A DNA stretch of 64,000 bases. Source: Pseudomonas fluorescens NCIMB 11764 (GTDB lineage: Bacteria; Pseudomonadota; Gammaproteobacteria; Pseudomonadales; Pseudomonadaceae). The DNA lies in the NCBI RefSeq assembly GCF_000293885.2, contig NZ_CP010945.1, positions 4,236,001-4,300,000 of the forward strand, in the 5' to 3' direction. Below, in pieces: positions 43,118 to 53,558 of the stretch (position 1 is the stretch's first letter; the number at the start of each line of letters is the position of its first letter). Position numbers and translations under genes: made by a program. The notes below the pieces were generated by a model. The model was not told the origin of the DNA. It did no database searches and was given only the letters and a program-made list of their open reading frames with translations.

Positions 43118-46100
43118 TCAATCCCCCTCATATTTGTGCAGGGGGGCGCCGCCGGGAATCTCACCGGGCGACGATAGCGCAGGCGGCGGGGATGTCTGTT
43201 TGACCGCACCTTTCTTCTCAGTCATGCGTTCAACGAGGTAGTAGAACAGGGGGATAAAGAAGATGGCGATGACGGTCGCCGCCAGCATCCCGCCGATCAC
43301 ACCGGTACCGATGGAGTGTCGGCTGTTCTCGGATGCCCCGACGGCAATGGCCAGCGGAACGCAACCCAAAATGAACGCCAGGGACGTCATCACGATTGGC
43401 CGCAAACGCTCCCGGGCGGCCGTCATTGCCGCATCATAGGCAGACATGCCGTTTTCCCGGTTCAGTACCGCAAACTCGAAAATGAGGATGGCGTTCTTGG
43501 CGGCCAGGGCTACCAGCATGGTCAAGCCGATCTGGAAGTAGACGTCATTGCTTAACCCGCGGATCAGAACGGCAAGCAGTGCACCGAACAATGCAAAGGG
43601 CACCGCCAGCAACACACCGACGGGCAGGGACCATTTCTCGTACTGAGCCGCCAGGATCAGGAACACCATGATCAGGCCGAAGATGAATACTTGAGAGGAG
43701 GCACCGCCGCTTTTTTTCTCCTCGAAGGCTTCGCCACTCAAGGCCAGGGCGTAGTCGTTGGTCATGATCTCAGCGCTGATTTCTTCCAGGGCCTTGAGCG
43801 CTTGGCCGGAACTGTAGCCCGGTGCCGCGTTGGCGGTGAGTTTGACCGCCGGGAAGTTATTGAAACGGGTCAGCAGATCGGGACCGGTGACGTAGCGGGT
43901 GGTCAGCAGGGCTTTGAGCGGCACCATCCCGAGGGTTTTGCTGCGCACATAAATTTGCTGCAAGTCTTCGGCCTTGAGTCGATAGCTCGGTTCGGCCTGC
44001 AGAATCACCTGCCACAGGCGGCTGAATTTGTTGAATTGAGACACATAGAGAGAGCCGAACATGGTTTGCATGGTGCTGTAGACGTCTTCCACCGGCACCC
44101 CCAGCGTCTCTGCCTTTTCCCGGTCTACGTCGACCAGCAATTGCCGGGAAAACACGTTGAAGGTGGAGGTAATGGCGCCGAGTTCCGGGCGCTGCCTGGC
44201 TTTTGCGACAAGGTTGCCGACCATTTCAGCCAGTTGCTCGACGCTGGCATCGCCCTTGCTCTGCACCCATACCTCCATGCCGCCTGTGGTGCCCAGGCCG
44301 GGAATCGACGGCGGATTGACCGGAAGAATGATCCCGCCCTGTACCGTGGAAAAAGCGCGAGCGGCTTTCTGAATCACCGCCGGGGCACTTTGCTCCTTGA
44401 TCGTTTCCGAGTCCTTGTAGCGCTCCTCGAAATCCTTGAAACCGACGAAGAAGGCGCCGGCATTGTTCTTGTTCTGGCCGTCGAGCAGGCTGTAGCCGTT
44501 AACGATGGCGACGCCCTCGACGGCCTCATCGTTCATGAAGAAGTCACTGGCGATTTTGCCCACCTCGCCAGTGCGATCCAGGCTGGCGGCGTCGGGCATG
44601 ATCACGGCCCCCAGCAGATAACCCTGGTCTTCCGGTGGCAGGAAGGCACTGGGAATGCGCTGCGCCATCAGCAGAATCAGAACGATCATGCCGGCAAAGA
44701 GTAACAACGCCAGGACAAAGCGCTTGATCATAAACGCCACCGAGCGCGAGTAGCCCTCGGTCATGCGTTCGAAGCTGCGCTCGAACCAGCGGAAAAAAGC
44801 GTTCTTTTCGCCGTGTTGGGGCTTGAGCAGCAGAGCCGCCAGGGCTGGCGAAAGTGTCAAGGCCACGAGGCCGGAGATCACCACGGAAATGGCGATGGTG
44901 ATCGCGAACTGTTTGTAGAGTTGGCCAGTGATACCTCCCATGAATGCCACCGGGACGAACACCGCGCACAGCACCAGCACGATAGCGACCACGGGGCCGG
45001 CCACTTCATCCATGGCGCGTTTCGCCGCGTCCTTGGGGTTCATCTTGTGCACGTGCATATTGCGTTCGACGTTTTCAATCACCACGATGGCGTCGTCCAC
45101 CACGATGCCGATGGCCAGCACCATGCCAAACAGCGTCAGCATGTTCACCGAAAACCCGAGGGCCGACATGCCGATAAAGGTGCCCACAATGGACACCGGC
45201 ACGGCGAGCACCGGGATCAGCGTGGCGCGCAAGCTCTGCAGAAAGATGAAAACCACCACGACCACCAACACCAGCGCTTCGAAAAAGGTGTTTATCACTT
45301 CGGAAATCGACGCGCGGGTAAACGCAGTGGTGTCCATCACGATTTTGTATTCGATCCCTTCGGGAAAGGTCGTCTTCATTTGCGCCAGGGTTGACGTCAC
45401 GGCTGCCGAGACGTCGAGTGCGTTTGCCCCCGGTTGTTGATACACCGCAATCAATGTGGCGGGACGCCCCTGATAGGTGCTGCGCAAGGAGTAGTCTTTT
45501 TGCCCCAGCTCGGCTCGACCGATGTCCTTCAGACGAACAATGGCCGCTCCGTCGTTGCTGGCGCGCAAGATGATGTTCTCGAACTCCGCAGGTTCAGTCA
45601 GGCGGCCCTTGGTGGTCACGGCAAAGGACTGTTCCACGGCCTGGCCCGTCGGGGATTGACCAACGCGGCCTACGGCGAATTGCTGGTTCTGGTTGGTGAC
45701 CGCTTTCTGTACGTCGGCGGCAGTAATTCCCAACTGAGCCATTCGGTCGGGTTTGAGCCAGATCCGCATGGCGTAGTCCGGCGTGCCAAAGATACTGGCC
45801 TGGTTGGCGCCCGGAATACGCTTGATCGCATCCAGAATGTAGAGGTTGGCGTAGTTGGCGACATAGGTGCTGTCATAGCGGTCGCCGGCAGAATACACGG
45901 CAAGAACCATCATGAACGCCGAGGATTTCTTCTGCACCTGGATACCCTGGCTCTGAACCGCCGAAGGCAATTGCGGCAGGGCCAGGTTGACCCGGTTTTG
46001 CACGTCGACTTGGGCAAGAGAAGGGTCGGTGCCAATCTCGAAGAAGACGTTGAGGGTCATGTTGCCCGTCGCGGAGCTCGACGAGTTCATGTAGATCATG

Positions 46101-46327
46101 TTGTCGGCGCCATTGACCTGCTGCTCGATGGGCGCTGCCACATTATTGGCCACGACCTGTGCATCGGCGCCCGGGTAGGTCGCTGAAACCGTAATTTGCG
46201 GTGGCGTAATATCCGGATACTGGGCGACCGGCAAATTTACCATCGCCACTGCGCCAGCCAAGGTGATGATGATCGAGATCACTGAAGCGAAGATGGGGCG
46301 ATCAATGCAGTAGTGTGAAATGCTCAT
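43118..46327 (-). CDS. RND multidrug efflux pump (HAE1 family, MexB/AcrB-like)
   Basis: A 1069-residue inner-membrane proton/drug antiporter. It begins MSISHYCIDRPIFASVISII and carries the proton-relay Asp pair in GIVVDDAIVVIENVERNM and the Lys in LVALAAKNAILIFEFA. Two large periplasmic loops lie between helices 1-2 and 7-8, as usual for HAE1. It forms a tripartite complex with the adaptor (upstream, ATGA overlap) and the outer-membrane factor (downstream). The C-terminal tail after EKKGAVKQ is long and Pro/Gly-rich. No local repressor gene is present, so regulation is not visible here. Confidence 0.95.
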   Translation of the reverse strand: MSISHYCIDRPIFASVISIIITLAGAVAMVNLPVAQYPDITPPQITVSATYPGADAQVVANNVAAPIEQQVNGADNMIYMNSSSSATGNMTLNVFFEIGTDPSLAQVDVQNRVNLALPQLPSAVQSQGIQVQKKSSAFMMVLAVYSAGDRYDSTYVANYANLYILDAIKRIPGANQASIFGTPDYAMRIWLKPDRMAQLGITAADVQKAVTNQNQQFAVGRVGQSPTGQAVEQSFAVTTKGRLTEPAEFENIILRASNDGAAIVRLKDIGRAELGQKDYSLRSTYQGRPATLIAVYQQPGANALDVSAAVTSTLAQMKTTFPEGIEYKIVMDTTAFTRASISEVINTFFEALVLVVVVVFIFLQSLRATLIPVLAVPVSIVGTFIGMSALGFSVNMLTLFGMVLAIGIVVDDAIVVIENVERNMHVHKMNPKDAAKRAMDEVAGPVVAIVLVLCAVFVPVAFMGGITGQLYKQFAITIAISVVISGLVALTLSPALAALLLKPQHGEKNAFFRWFERSFERMTEGYSRSVAFMIKRFVLALLLFAGMIVLILLMAQRIPSAFLPPEDQGYLLGAVIMPDAASLDRTGEVGKIASDFFMNDEAVEGVAIVNGYSLLDGQNKNNAGAFFVGFKDFEERYKDSETIKEQSAPAVIQKAARAFSTVQGGIILPVNPPSIPGLGTTGGMEVWVQSKGDASVEQLAEMVGNLVAKARQRPELGAITSTFNVFSRQLLVDVDREKAETLGVPVEDVYSTMQTMFGSLYVSQFNKFSRLWQVILQAEPSYRLKAEDLQQIYVRSKTLGMVPLKALLTTRYVTGPDLLTRFNNFPAVKLTANAAPGYSSGQALKALEEISAEIMTNDYALALSGEAFEEKKSGGASSQVFIFGLIMVFLILAAQYEKWSLPVGVLLAVPFALFGALLAVLIRGLSNDVYFQIGLTMLVALAAKNAILIFEFAVLNRENGMSAYDAAMTAARERLRPIVMTSLAFILGCVPLAIAVGASENSRHSIGTGVIGGMLAATVIAIFFIPLFYYLVERMTEKKGAVKQTSPPPALSSPGEIPGGAPLHKYEGD

Positions 46328-47547
46328 GGGCTACGCCCACTGTCTTTCGCCGATTTGGCCTCTGTCGGTTTCGCTGTTGTCTCGCCTGCCTGCGTGGTGG
46401 GAGGAGGGGAGATGATATTCAGCGGCCCTCCGGGCGTCACTCGGATCGCACCGTCGACCACTATGCGTTCACCCGCTTGCAAGCCTTGAGTGATGAACCA
46501 GTCATCGCCATGCCAGTCACCCACTTCGACAACGCGTTGCTCTGGCTTGCCCTCAGCATTGATCACCCAGACGAAGTGGCTCTTGGCCCCCTCCAGAACT
46601 GCCTTCTGCGGCACCACAATGGCGTTCGGCCTGGAAGCTCCGATTGCCCGCGCCCTTACGAATTGGCCGGGACGCAGTTGACCGTTCGGGTTGGCCACCA
46701 CGGCGCGGACCAGAAAGGTGCCCGTGTCCTGGCTATAAGAGGGCGCGGCAAAATTCAGGCGACCACGGTCAGGTACCACTGAGCCGTCGGCCAGCACCAC
46801 TTCTACGATAAAATCACTGCGCAGCGGGAATAGGAGGTGGCCGTTAGCAATCTCGTCGCGGAACTTGAGTGTCTCGTTTTCCGAAAGACTGAAGTTGACG
46901 TAGATTGGGTCCATCTGTGAGACGGTGGTCAGCAGCCCGGACTCACCTGGTGTGACGTAACTGCCTTCCTGCTTTTTGGCAAAGCTTGAAAGACCGGTGA
47001 GGGGAGAGGCGATGGTGGTGTAACTGAGGTTCAATTGCTCGGTTCGAACCGTACCCTCGGCGGCAAGCACGGCGGCCCGGGTCTGACGTTCATCGCCGAC
47101 GGCATTGTCCAGATCCATCTTGCTGACCGCATTCTGTGCCGCCAGGGGACGGACACGGGCCAATGTGGCCTTGGCCACTTCCCAGCGTGCCTGTTGTTGA
47201 GCCAATTGACCCTGCGCCGACAGCAACGAGGCTTCAAAAGGTTTACGGTCCATCTGGAACAGCGTTTGCCCGCTTTTCACCAAATCGCCTTCGGTGTACA
47301 GCCGCTTTTCCAGGAAGCCGGCAACCCGGGCGCGGATCTCTACCTCGCGGGAACTCTGTGTTTGGGCAACGAATTCGAACGTCACCGGGGTGTCGCGCGT
47401 GGTAACCGTCATGACCGTGACATCGGGTGCCTGGCGGGCCAGGGTAGCGGGCTCTTTGCCGCAACCGGCAACCAGGCTCAAGACCCCTGCCATAATGGCG
47501 ATGGGCAAGCCAACAAGCCGTCTGACAGCCTTCATGTTCTCGCCCAT
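46324..47547 (-). CDS. RND efflux periplasmic adaptor lipoprotein
   Basis: A 407-residue membrane fusion protein. Lipobox LVAGC is followed by the beta-barrel/lipoyl/hairpin layout: EFVAQTQSSREVEIRARVAG, FLEKRLYTEGDLVKSGQTLF, hairpin QLAQQQARWEVAKATLARVR, TTIASPLTG. The tail is Thr/Lys/Ser-rich. The ATG at 47547 has GGAG upstream; an ATG at 47535 is possible. Its stop overlaps the pump start (ATGA, 46324-46327). The antiporter gene upstream ends 89 bases before it and could be in the same transcript. Confidence 0.93.
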   Translation of the reverse strand: MGENMKAVRRLVGLPIAIMAGVLSLVAGCGKEPATLARQAPDVTVMTVTTRDTPVTFEFVAQTQSSREVEIRARVAGFLEKRLYTEGDLVKSGQTLFQMDRKPFEASLLSAQGQLAQQQARWEVAKATLARVRPLAAQNAVSKMDLDNAVGDERQTRAAVLAAEGTVRTEQLNLSYTTIASPLTGLSSFAKKQEGSYVTPGESGLLTTVSQMDPIYVNFSLSENETLKFRDEIANGHLLFPLRSDFIVEVVLADGSVVPDRGRLNFAAPSYSQDTGTFLVRAVVANPNGQLRPGQFVRARAIGASRPNAIVVPQKAVLEGAKSHFVWVINAEGKPEQRVVEVGDWHGDDWFITQGLQAGERIVVDGAIRVTPGGPLNIISPPPTTQAGETTAKPTEAKSAKDSGRSP

Positions 47548-47636
47548 ACCCTGCTCCGTGTGATGGCTACTTGAACAGAAGCGTAGCCAATCATCCCAAC
47601 GCTAGCACCCGTAGAAGGTGGCATTTCTGACAAAAA

Positions 47637-48827
47637 TCAATGATCGCGATTCGCCAACCGTGAGACCCATGGATTGGCACTCAAGCCATGTAGTAGAACA
47701 CTGAGTAAAACGGTACAGGCCGCAACGGCCACCAAGGTACGGCTGGCTTGCAGAGGGTAGTCCAGGATCATTATGGCGAAGACGATACTTGCCAAGCCTC
47801 GCGGGCCGAACCATCCGATGAACAGGCGGGTTTCGAAATCGAAGCCGGTGCCTGCCAGGCTGATGAGCACAGGCAGTATGCGAATCACGGTGAGACTGAG
47901 CACTGCATACAGCCAGATGTTCCAGGTGAAACTGCTCCAGGCCCAAGGGATCACCAGTGCGCCGAATACGACCCAGGTTATGACTGACAGCAGACTGGCG
48001 AACTCTTCGCTGGCCTTGAGCAACTGATGCTTCTGCTCTGTAAATAAATAGCTGGCGAGCAACCCTCCGACGAACGAAGCGATAAACCCGCTGCCGCCTG
48101 ATGCTTGCGCTGTGGCAAAGCAAAGAATGGCTAACCCGGGCAGGGTCAATTGTGACCACATGGGTGTTTGCCAACGGTGTTTTCCAGAGTAACGCTGCAA
48201 CAGCCACGCGCCAAACGTAAGGGCGACACCCGTGATTGCACCGATGCCCAGTTCCTCGATAACCAACTCCAACGCCAGCGAGAGGGGAGATTGAGTCTGC
48301 TCTTCGACCAACAGGGCCAGGAACATCAGTAGCACCGGAACGCAGATGCCATCATTCAACCCGCTCTCCACGTTTAAACCTTCACGCACAGACGCAGGGA
48401 CCTTGGGGTTGCTCACAACAGCCTTGCCCAGCGCAGCATCGGTTGGCGCCAGAAGAGTTGCCAGTATTGCCAGTTCAACCAGGGGGATCTGCGGGAACAG
48501 CCAGATACCGACCAGCCAACCGCTTAGCATGGTCAGTGGCAGTCCTATCATTAACAAGCGCAGCGGCAATCCTTCATGCGCTCTTAGAACTTTGAGGTCG
48601 GCGTTGGCTGCATCGCTGAAGAGAACAATCGCCAATGTCAGTTCCGCCAGGATTTTGAGGCCGTCCTTGTTAATCCGGGGCTCGAGAATACCCAGATACG
48701 CCGGACCGAGAATCAGGCCGGCGAGCATGAACATGAGAGGTCCATTGAGCAGGCGTGACTCGAAACGCCCAGCAAATATGCTGTAGATCAGAAGGAAAGC
48801 GGCGAGCAGGGCTAAGTTCTGATACAT
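47637..48827 (-). CDS. Cation:proton antiporter (CPA1/NhaP-like)
   Basis: A 396-residue protein with about twelve membrane segments. Landmarks of sodium/proton exchangers are GPLMFMLAGLILGPAYLGIL, ATLLAPTDAALGKAVVSNPK (TDAALG in place of TDP/ND core), EGLNVESGLNDGICVPV and FIGWFGPRGLASIVFAIMIL. It likely exports Na+ or K+ for protons. It is shorter than NhaP proteins with cytosolic tails. Position upstream of the efflux operon on the same strand may mean joint expression. Confidence 0.87.
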   Translation of the reverse strand: MYQNLALLAAFLLIYSIFAGRFESRLLNGPLMFMLAGLILGPAYLGILEPRINKDGLKILAELTLAIVLFSDAANADLKVLRAHEGLPLRLLMIGLPLTMLSGWLVGIWLFPQIPLVELAILATLLAPTDAALGKAVVSNPKVPASVREGLNVESGLNDGICVPVLLMFLALLVEEQTQSPLSLALELVIEELGIGAITGVALTFGAWLLQRYSGKHRWQTPMWSQLTLPGLAILCFATAQASGGSGFIASFVGGLLASYLFTEQKHQLLKASEEFASLLSVITWVVFGALVIPWAWSSFTWNIWLYAVLSLTVIRILPVLISLAGTGFDFETRLFIGWFGPRGLASIVFAIMILDYPLQASRTLVAVAACTVLLSVLLHGLSANPWVSRLANRDH

Positions 48828-49363
48828 GGTGACTTGCCTGTCCAGGTTGATGCGGCAGCAATGGCAGCATGGCGATGCTGACGCGGTGTCTAAAGCGCAG
48901 AAAGACAGATCATTTCAGATGTTCGGGTTTGACCGAGTCTCCCGATGTCATTCCTGGCTGGACCCTGACATCTTCGAAAATCACCGGTCATTGAACCGAC
49001 TCCAATGCAACCCGTGCACCTGGCCGTAGTTTTCCGGGAGCTTCAGACATGAGTGACTCGAATGCAGGAGAAGACGTAAAGCAGGTTGAGTTCACTGGTT
49101 GTTGTGTCATCTGATTTAAATCAATCTATGACCAGATTCCATTCCTGAACTATTACCAACATCGTGTCTGCCTGGATCTTTAGGCGATACCCGTCGCCAT
49201 TACCCAGGAACTCCTGACAAAGAATCAGGCCTGCAGGATGATTGAACGGGTCATGAAACAGGCTTAACTCGAAAGCCCTGAAAGGGGGCGGCTCGTCACA
49301 CCGCCCAAGAAAGTCTGGCGACAGAGCACATTGATCTATGCGCTTGAGTGCCCGACGCGATGG
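48828..49363. other. Long intergenic region with an ANR-like box
   Basis: About 535 bases between antiporter and chemoreceptor genes. It holds the ANR/FNR-like box at 49111-49124 and, on the minus strand, an open stretch (49363-49121) in frame with the chemoreceptor after its stop but lacking an ATG, GTG or TTG start in its first part. No gene is called. Confidence 0.45.
49111..49124. promoter_or_regulatory. ANR/FNR-type binding site
   Basis: CTGATTTAAATCAA matches the TTGAT-N4-ATCAA consensus at 9 of 10 defined positions. It would be about 285 bases upstream of the antiporter start on the minus strand, far for direct activation, so its target is unclear. Confidence 0.5.
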
Positions 49364-50929
49364 TTATCGGTTAAATCGCTCGACCAACGAGTACTGAGTG
49401 TTAGCGGTCTGGGTTAATTCCTTGCTCAGCTCTGCCGAATGCCTGGCTTGTTCCGATGTCTGATCCGCCAAATTGGCAATGGTCGTGATATTGCGGCTGA
49501 TTTCCTCGGCCACGGCGGTTTGTTCCTCGGTCGCAGCGGCGATCTGGGTGGTCATATCCGTGATGTTCGCGACGGCCTCACTGATACCGACTAATGCCTT
49601 ATCGGCCTCAAGCACCCACGCCACGCCTTCTTCGGCCTGGCGTTGACCGCTTTCCATGGTTTTCACCGCGTTGTTGGACGAGACCTGCAGCTTGGAAATC
49701 AGCCCATGGATTTGCGTCGTGGACTCCGTCGTGCGCTGCGCCAACTGGCGCACTTCATCGGCGACCACCGCAAAGCCTCGGCCCATGTCGCCGGCTCGCG
49801 CGGCTTCGATGGCGGCGTTCAGCGCCAGCAGGTTGGTCTGGTCGGCAATGCCCTTGATGACATCGACCACTGTGCCGATGTCATTGCTGTCCTTGGCCAG
49901 TTGCGCGACTGTCAGCCCGGTTTCACCCACCACCACCGAGAGGCGCTGAATGGCTTCGCGGGTGTCCCGGGCCACGTCGCGTCCGCGTCCGGTCAACACA
50001 TTGGCTTCCTGGGTAGCGTCGGCGGTGCGCTGGACGTGGCTGGCGACTTCCTGTGTGGTGGCCGCCATCTGATTGACCGCTGCCGACACCTGCTCGGTCT
50101 CGACCCGTTGGCGGTCAAGCCCACGGGAACTGTCGGCGGCGAGGCCGTCGGATCGGCCGGCCAGGCCGGTCAGTTGCTCTGCCGTATCCTGCAGCCGGGT
50201 GAGGCACGTCTTGAGCCGGGAGGCCTGACTGACAAACGCCGTTTCAAGGCGTGCCTGGGGGCCACGTTCGTCGCTGTACATTTTGGCCAGCAACGCGTCG
50301 CAGGTGGAGGCTTCAGCCATTTCCAGCAGTTGCAGCGCGCCGCGGTTTTGGCGACTCGACACCCACAGCCCGAGCGGCACCGATACGCCGACAGCCAGGA
50401 TGATCGCCTCTGACATGCCGAGGAACACGCCGCCCAATGCACCCACCAGGCCCATGGTCAACACCGGCAGCCAGGCGAACAGGGCGGGTTGCCATTGATC
50501 ACTGGCCGGGACGGCCGACTTGCCCAGGCTGATGCGTTTATAGAGGGTTTCGGCGCGACGGATCTGCTCGGCCGTCGGCTTGACCCTGACCGATTCATAG
50601 CCCACAACCTCACGCCCCTCGAAAATCGGCGTGACGTAGGCGTTCACCCAGTAGTGGTCGCCGTTTTTCGAGCGGTTCTTGACGATGCCCATCCACGGCT
50701 TGCCAAGCTTGAGCGCGCCCCACATATGGGCAAAGACGGCCGAAGGAACGTCGGGGTGACGAACGATGTTTTGAGGCGCGCCGATCAGGTCGGCCTTGTT
50801 GAAACCGCTGATTTCGACGAAGGCGTCATTGCAGTACGTGATGACGCCCCGCGCATCCGTTGCCGAGATGAGTTTTTGTTGAGGCCCAAGGGTGACCTCG
50901 CGCTGTGTAACTGGTTGGTTGTTTCTCAT
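49364..50929 (-). CDS. aer: PAS-containing methyl-accepting chemotaxis protein, Aer-like
   Basis: A 521-residue receptor with the Aer layout: N-terminal PAS domain ([60 protein letters not shown]), a hydrophobic hairpin ([35 protein letters not shown]), then the signalling domain with [19 protein letters not shown] and [16 protein letters not shown]. Aer uses FAD in the PAS domain to report redox state for aerotaxis. The length equals the P. aeruginosa Aer. FAD binding is inferred from the family. Confidence 0.87.
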   Translation of the reverse strand: MRNNQPVTQREVTLGPQQKLISATDARGVITYCNDAFVEISGFNKADLIGAPQNIVRHPDVPSAVFAHMWGALKLGKPWMGIVKNRSKNGDHYWVNAYVTPIFEGREVVGYESVRVKPTAEQIRRAETLYKRISLGKSAVPASDQWQPALFAWLPVLTMGLVGALGGVFLGMSEAIILAVGVSVPLGLWVSSRQNRGALQLLEMAEASTCDALLAKMYSDERGPQARLETAFVSQASRLKTCLTRLQDTAEQLTGLAGRSDGLAADSSRGLDRQRVETEQVSAAVNQMAATTQEVASHVQRTADATQEANVLTGRGRDVARDTREAIQRLSVVVGETGLTVAQLAKDSNDIGTVVDVIKGIADQTNLLALNAAIEAARAGDMGRGFAVVADEVRQLAQRTTESTTQIHGLISKLQVSSNNAVKTMESGQRQAEEGVAWVLEADKALVGISEAVANITDMTTQIAAATEEQTAVAEEISRNITTIANLADQTSEQARHSAELSKELTQTANTQYSLVERFNR

Positions 50930-51184
50930 CTGTATTGCTCCTATGCCCTAACGTAGGGGCATCGGCTGCAATATGAGAAAGGTTAATGAGTCATTCCAAA
51001 AGGGGCGGTCATTCGTCCGAACGCCTGCAATCTGATACTGTTTTTTTTGTTGGATCTGAGCCTTTTTTTAGTGAGTCGGTGCTCTATAGAGTGCGCGTCC
51101 GACGCACTAGAGGACAGTGATCGGCCGCCCACTATTTCTGGCTCTCTGAAGACCGGACGACCTCGAGAGTCTTCAGGAGCCACC

Positions 51185-53395
51185 ATGAATACTCGTCCGA
51201 GCTTGCACAGCAAGACATTCCCAGAGTCGCAACGTGACATTCTCGGCATGATCGCGACCGATCATCATCTCAGCGACATACTCTGCGCTATCTGCCAGAT
51301 GCTCGACGCACAGGCCCCCGAAACCGTCTGCTCGATCCTGCTCACTGATGCCGAGGGCAGACACTTGCTGAGCGGCGCGGCGCCCGGACTGCCAGCCGAG
51401 TACAACGAGGCGATTCATGGAATGGCCATTGGTCCACAGGAAGGAACCTGCGGCACCGCAGCGTTCCGGCGCGAGCTTGTGGTCACCGAAGACATCGCCC
51501 GGGACCCGAACTGGGAGCGTTTCCGCAGCCTGGCGCTGGGGCATAACCTGCGTTCCTGCTGGTCGGTGCCGTTGCTCTCCCATCAAGGAAACGTGTTGGG
51601 TACATTTGCCCTGTACCAGAACCGCGCCCATGCGCCGGACGAGGCGCAGATTCAACGATTGGCCTTTGCAGCCCAACTGGCAGTCATTGCGATCCGCCGC
51701 GAACGTGACGGCCAACGTCTGGAGGAAAGCGAACAACGTTTTCGATCATTGTTCACCTACAACCCCAACCCGGTGTTCGCCCTCGATCTGGCCGGCAACA
51801 TCCAGAGTGTGAATCCGGCAGGCCTGAAGCTGAAACCGCACACCGCAACCGATTTCCTCGGTCATCACTTTTCCCGCCTGTTGCTCGAAGAAGACCTGGA
51901 ACGGGTCAGTCAGCATTTTTCCGCAGCCCGCGCTGGAGAGCCTCAACGCTTCGAGGCACGGCTTCTCGACGAGAGTGATAAATTGCTGACCATGGACATT
52001 TCCAACCTGCCGATCATGGTCAACGGAGAGATCGTCGGGGTATTTGGCATAGCCCGAGACATCAGCGAGCAGAAGCATTTCGAGCGCCAATTGAGCTTCA
52101 ACGCCAGCCATGACCGCCTGACCGGTTTGCTTAACCGTGTTTCGCTTGAAGACCGGCTTATGCTGGATTGTCACATCAGTCGTCGGCGCAAGCGTCGTCT
52201 GGCGGTGATGTGCATTGATCTGGATGGATTCAAATCCATCAACGATTCGATCGGGCATTACTTCGGCGATCAGGTGCTGATTGAGGTGGCGCAGCGTATG
52301 ACCCAGCAGGTTCGCCCCGGCGATACCATCGTGCGCATGGGCGGTGATGAATTTATCGTTCTATTGCCGGACCTGCTTCGTGATGAGGATGTTGTACCGG
52401 TGGCTGAGCGATTGATGGCCAGCATTGCCAGACCCTACTGCGTTCAGGGCATGGACCTGCACGTGAGTGCAAGTGTCGGTATCACACTGAGCGATGGCTA
52501 CCTCGAACAGCCGATGCAGCTGATCCAGCAGGCTGACATGGCCATGTACAAAGCCAAGCAGCAGGGACGCAACAACTTTCAATGGTACACCAGCGATCTT
52601 AATCAGCGCGTTTGCGAGCACGCGAGCCTGCGTAATGACCTGCAAAAGGCTATCGAAACACAGTCGTTGAAGTTGCATTATCAACCGCAGATAGAAGCGC
52701 GCACGGGTCGGGTGGTCGGGATCGAAGCGTTGCTGCGCTGGGAGCATTCGGAAAAAGGGTTTATCTCCCCAGCGGTGTTTGTGCCGGTGGCCGAGGAAAG
52801 TGGTCAGATCATCCCGCTGAGCCTTTGGGTACTCGATACGGCTTGCGCGCAGTTGCGTCAGTTGGGCGAGCAGGGCATCAAGGGCATCTCGATGGCCGTG
52901 AATATTTCGCCGATGCATTTTCAGCGTGGCGATTTCGTCCAGTGTGTCCAAGCCATCCTGGAAAAACAGGGTCTCAGTGGTGAACAGTTGGAACTGGAGA
53001 TCACCGAGTCGCTTCTGTTACATAACGCTGAACAGGCGGTCGACGCGTTGCACCGGCTCAAGGCCCTGGGTGTACGCATCGCGCTCGATGATTTCGGCAC
53101 CGGTTTTTCCAGCCTCAGCTACCTCAAGCGTTTGCCCATCGACAAGATCAAGATTGACCGCTCGTTCATCCAGGAAATCGCCACCGACCATCACGATGCT
53201 GCGATCACCCAAGGCATAATTTCCATGGCCCATCACCTCAGCCTGACGGTGGTCGCCGAAGGTGTGGAAACGGCGTCTCAGGTGGATTTCCTGAAGGGCA
53301 GTCGCTGCGATGTTTTCCAGGGGTATTACTTTGCCAAACCGATGCCCTATGCAGAAATCGAAGCGTTCCTGAGCCATCCCGCGTCCCATACCTGA
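51185..53395 (+). CDS. GAF-PAS-GGDEF-EAL cyclic-di-GMP signalling protein
   Basis: A 736-residue protein with no membrane segment. GAF domain residues about 20-180 (TVCSILLTDAEGRHLLSGAA, GTCGTAAFRRELVVTEDI), PAS about 190-310, GGDEF with intact MGGDEF and an I-site RPGD five residues before it, and EAL with EALLRWEHSEKG, AVNISPMHFQ and DDFGTGFSSLSYLKRLPID. Both catalytic signatures are complete, so it may make and degrade c-di-GMP under input control. The ATG at 51185 follows AGGAG; a longer frame from 51047 lacks such a site. Monocistronic, divergent from aer. Confidence 0.92.
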   Translation: MNTRPSLHSKTFPESQRDILGMIATDHHLSDILCAICQMLDAQAPETVCSILLTDAEGRHLLSGAAPGLPAEYNEAIHGMAIGPQEGTCGTAAFRRELVVTEDIARDPNWERFRSLALGHNLRSCWSVPLLSHQGNVLGTFALYQNRAHAPDEAQIQRLAFAAQLAVIAIRRERDGQRLEESEQRFRSLFTYNPNPVFALDLAGNIQSVNPAGLKLKPHTATDFLGHHFSRLLLEEDLERVSQHFSAARAGEPQRFEARLLDESDKLLTMDISNLPIMVNGEIVGVFGIARDISEQKHFERQLSFNASHDRLTGLLNRVSLEDRLMLDCHISRRRKRRLAVMCIDLDGFKSINDSIGHYFGDQVLIEVAQRMTQQVRPGDTIVRMGGDEFIVLLPDLLRDEDVVPVAERLMASIARPYCVQGMDLHVSASVGITLSDGYLEQPMQLIQQADMAMYKAKQQGRNNFQWYTSDLNQRVCEHASLRNDLQKAIETQSLKLHYQPQIEARTGRVVGIEALLRWEHSEKGFISPAVFVPVAEESGQIIPLSLWVLDTACAQLRQLGEQGIKGISMAVNISPMHFQRGDFVQCVQAILEKQGLSGEQLELEITESLLLHNAEQAVDALHRLKALGVRIALDDFGTGFSSLSYLKRLPIDKIKIDRSFIQEIATDHHDAAITQGIISMAHHLSLTVVAEGVETASQVDFLKGSRCDVFQGYYFAKPMPYAEIEAFLSHPASHT

Positions 53396-53558
53396 CCGCC
53401 AATCCTGTCGGGTCCCAGACCTGAAAATCAGACGCTAAGGCAAATTTTCAGACTCCAGCGCAGAACTCCCTCTCCCCAGGCAAGGCGCTCCCTGCGCCTT
53501 TCTCACACACTCGGCTCTAACGCTATCGCGCTGCACAACAACAAGAGCCGCGAAAAAT

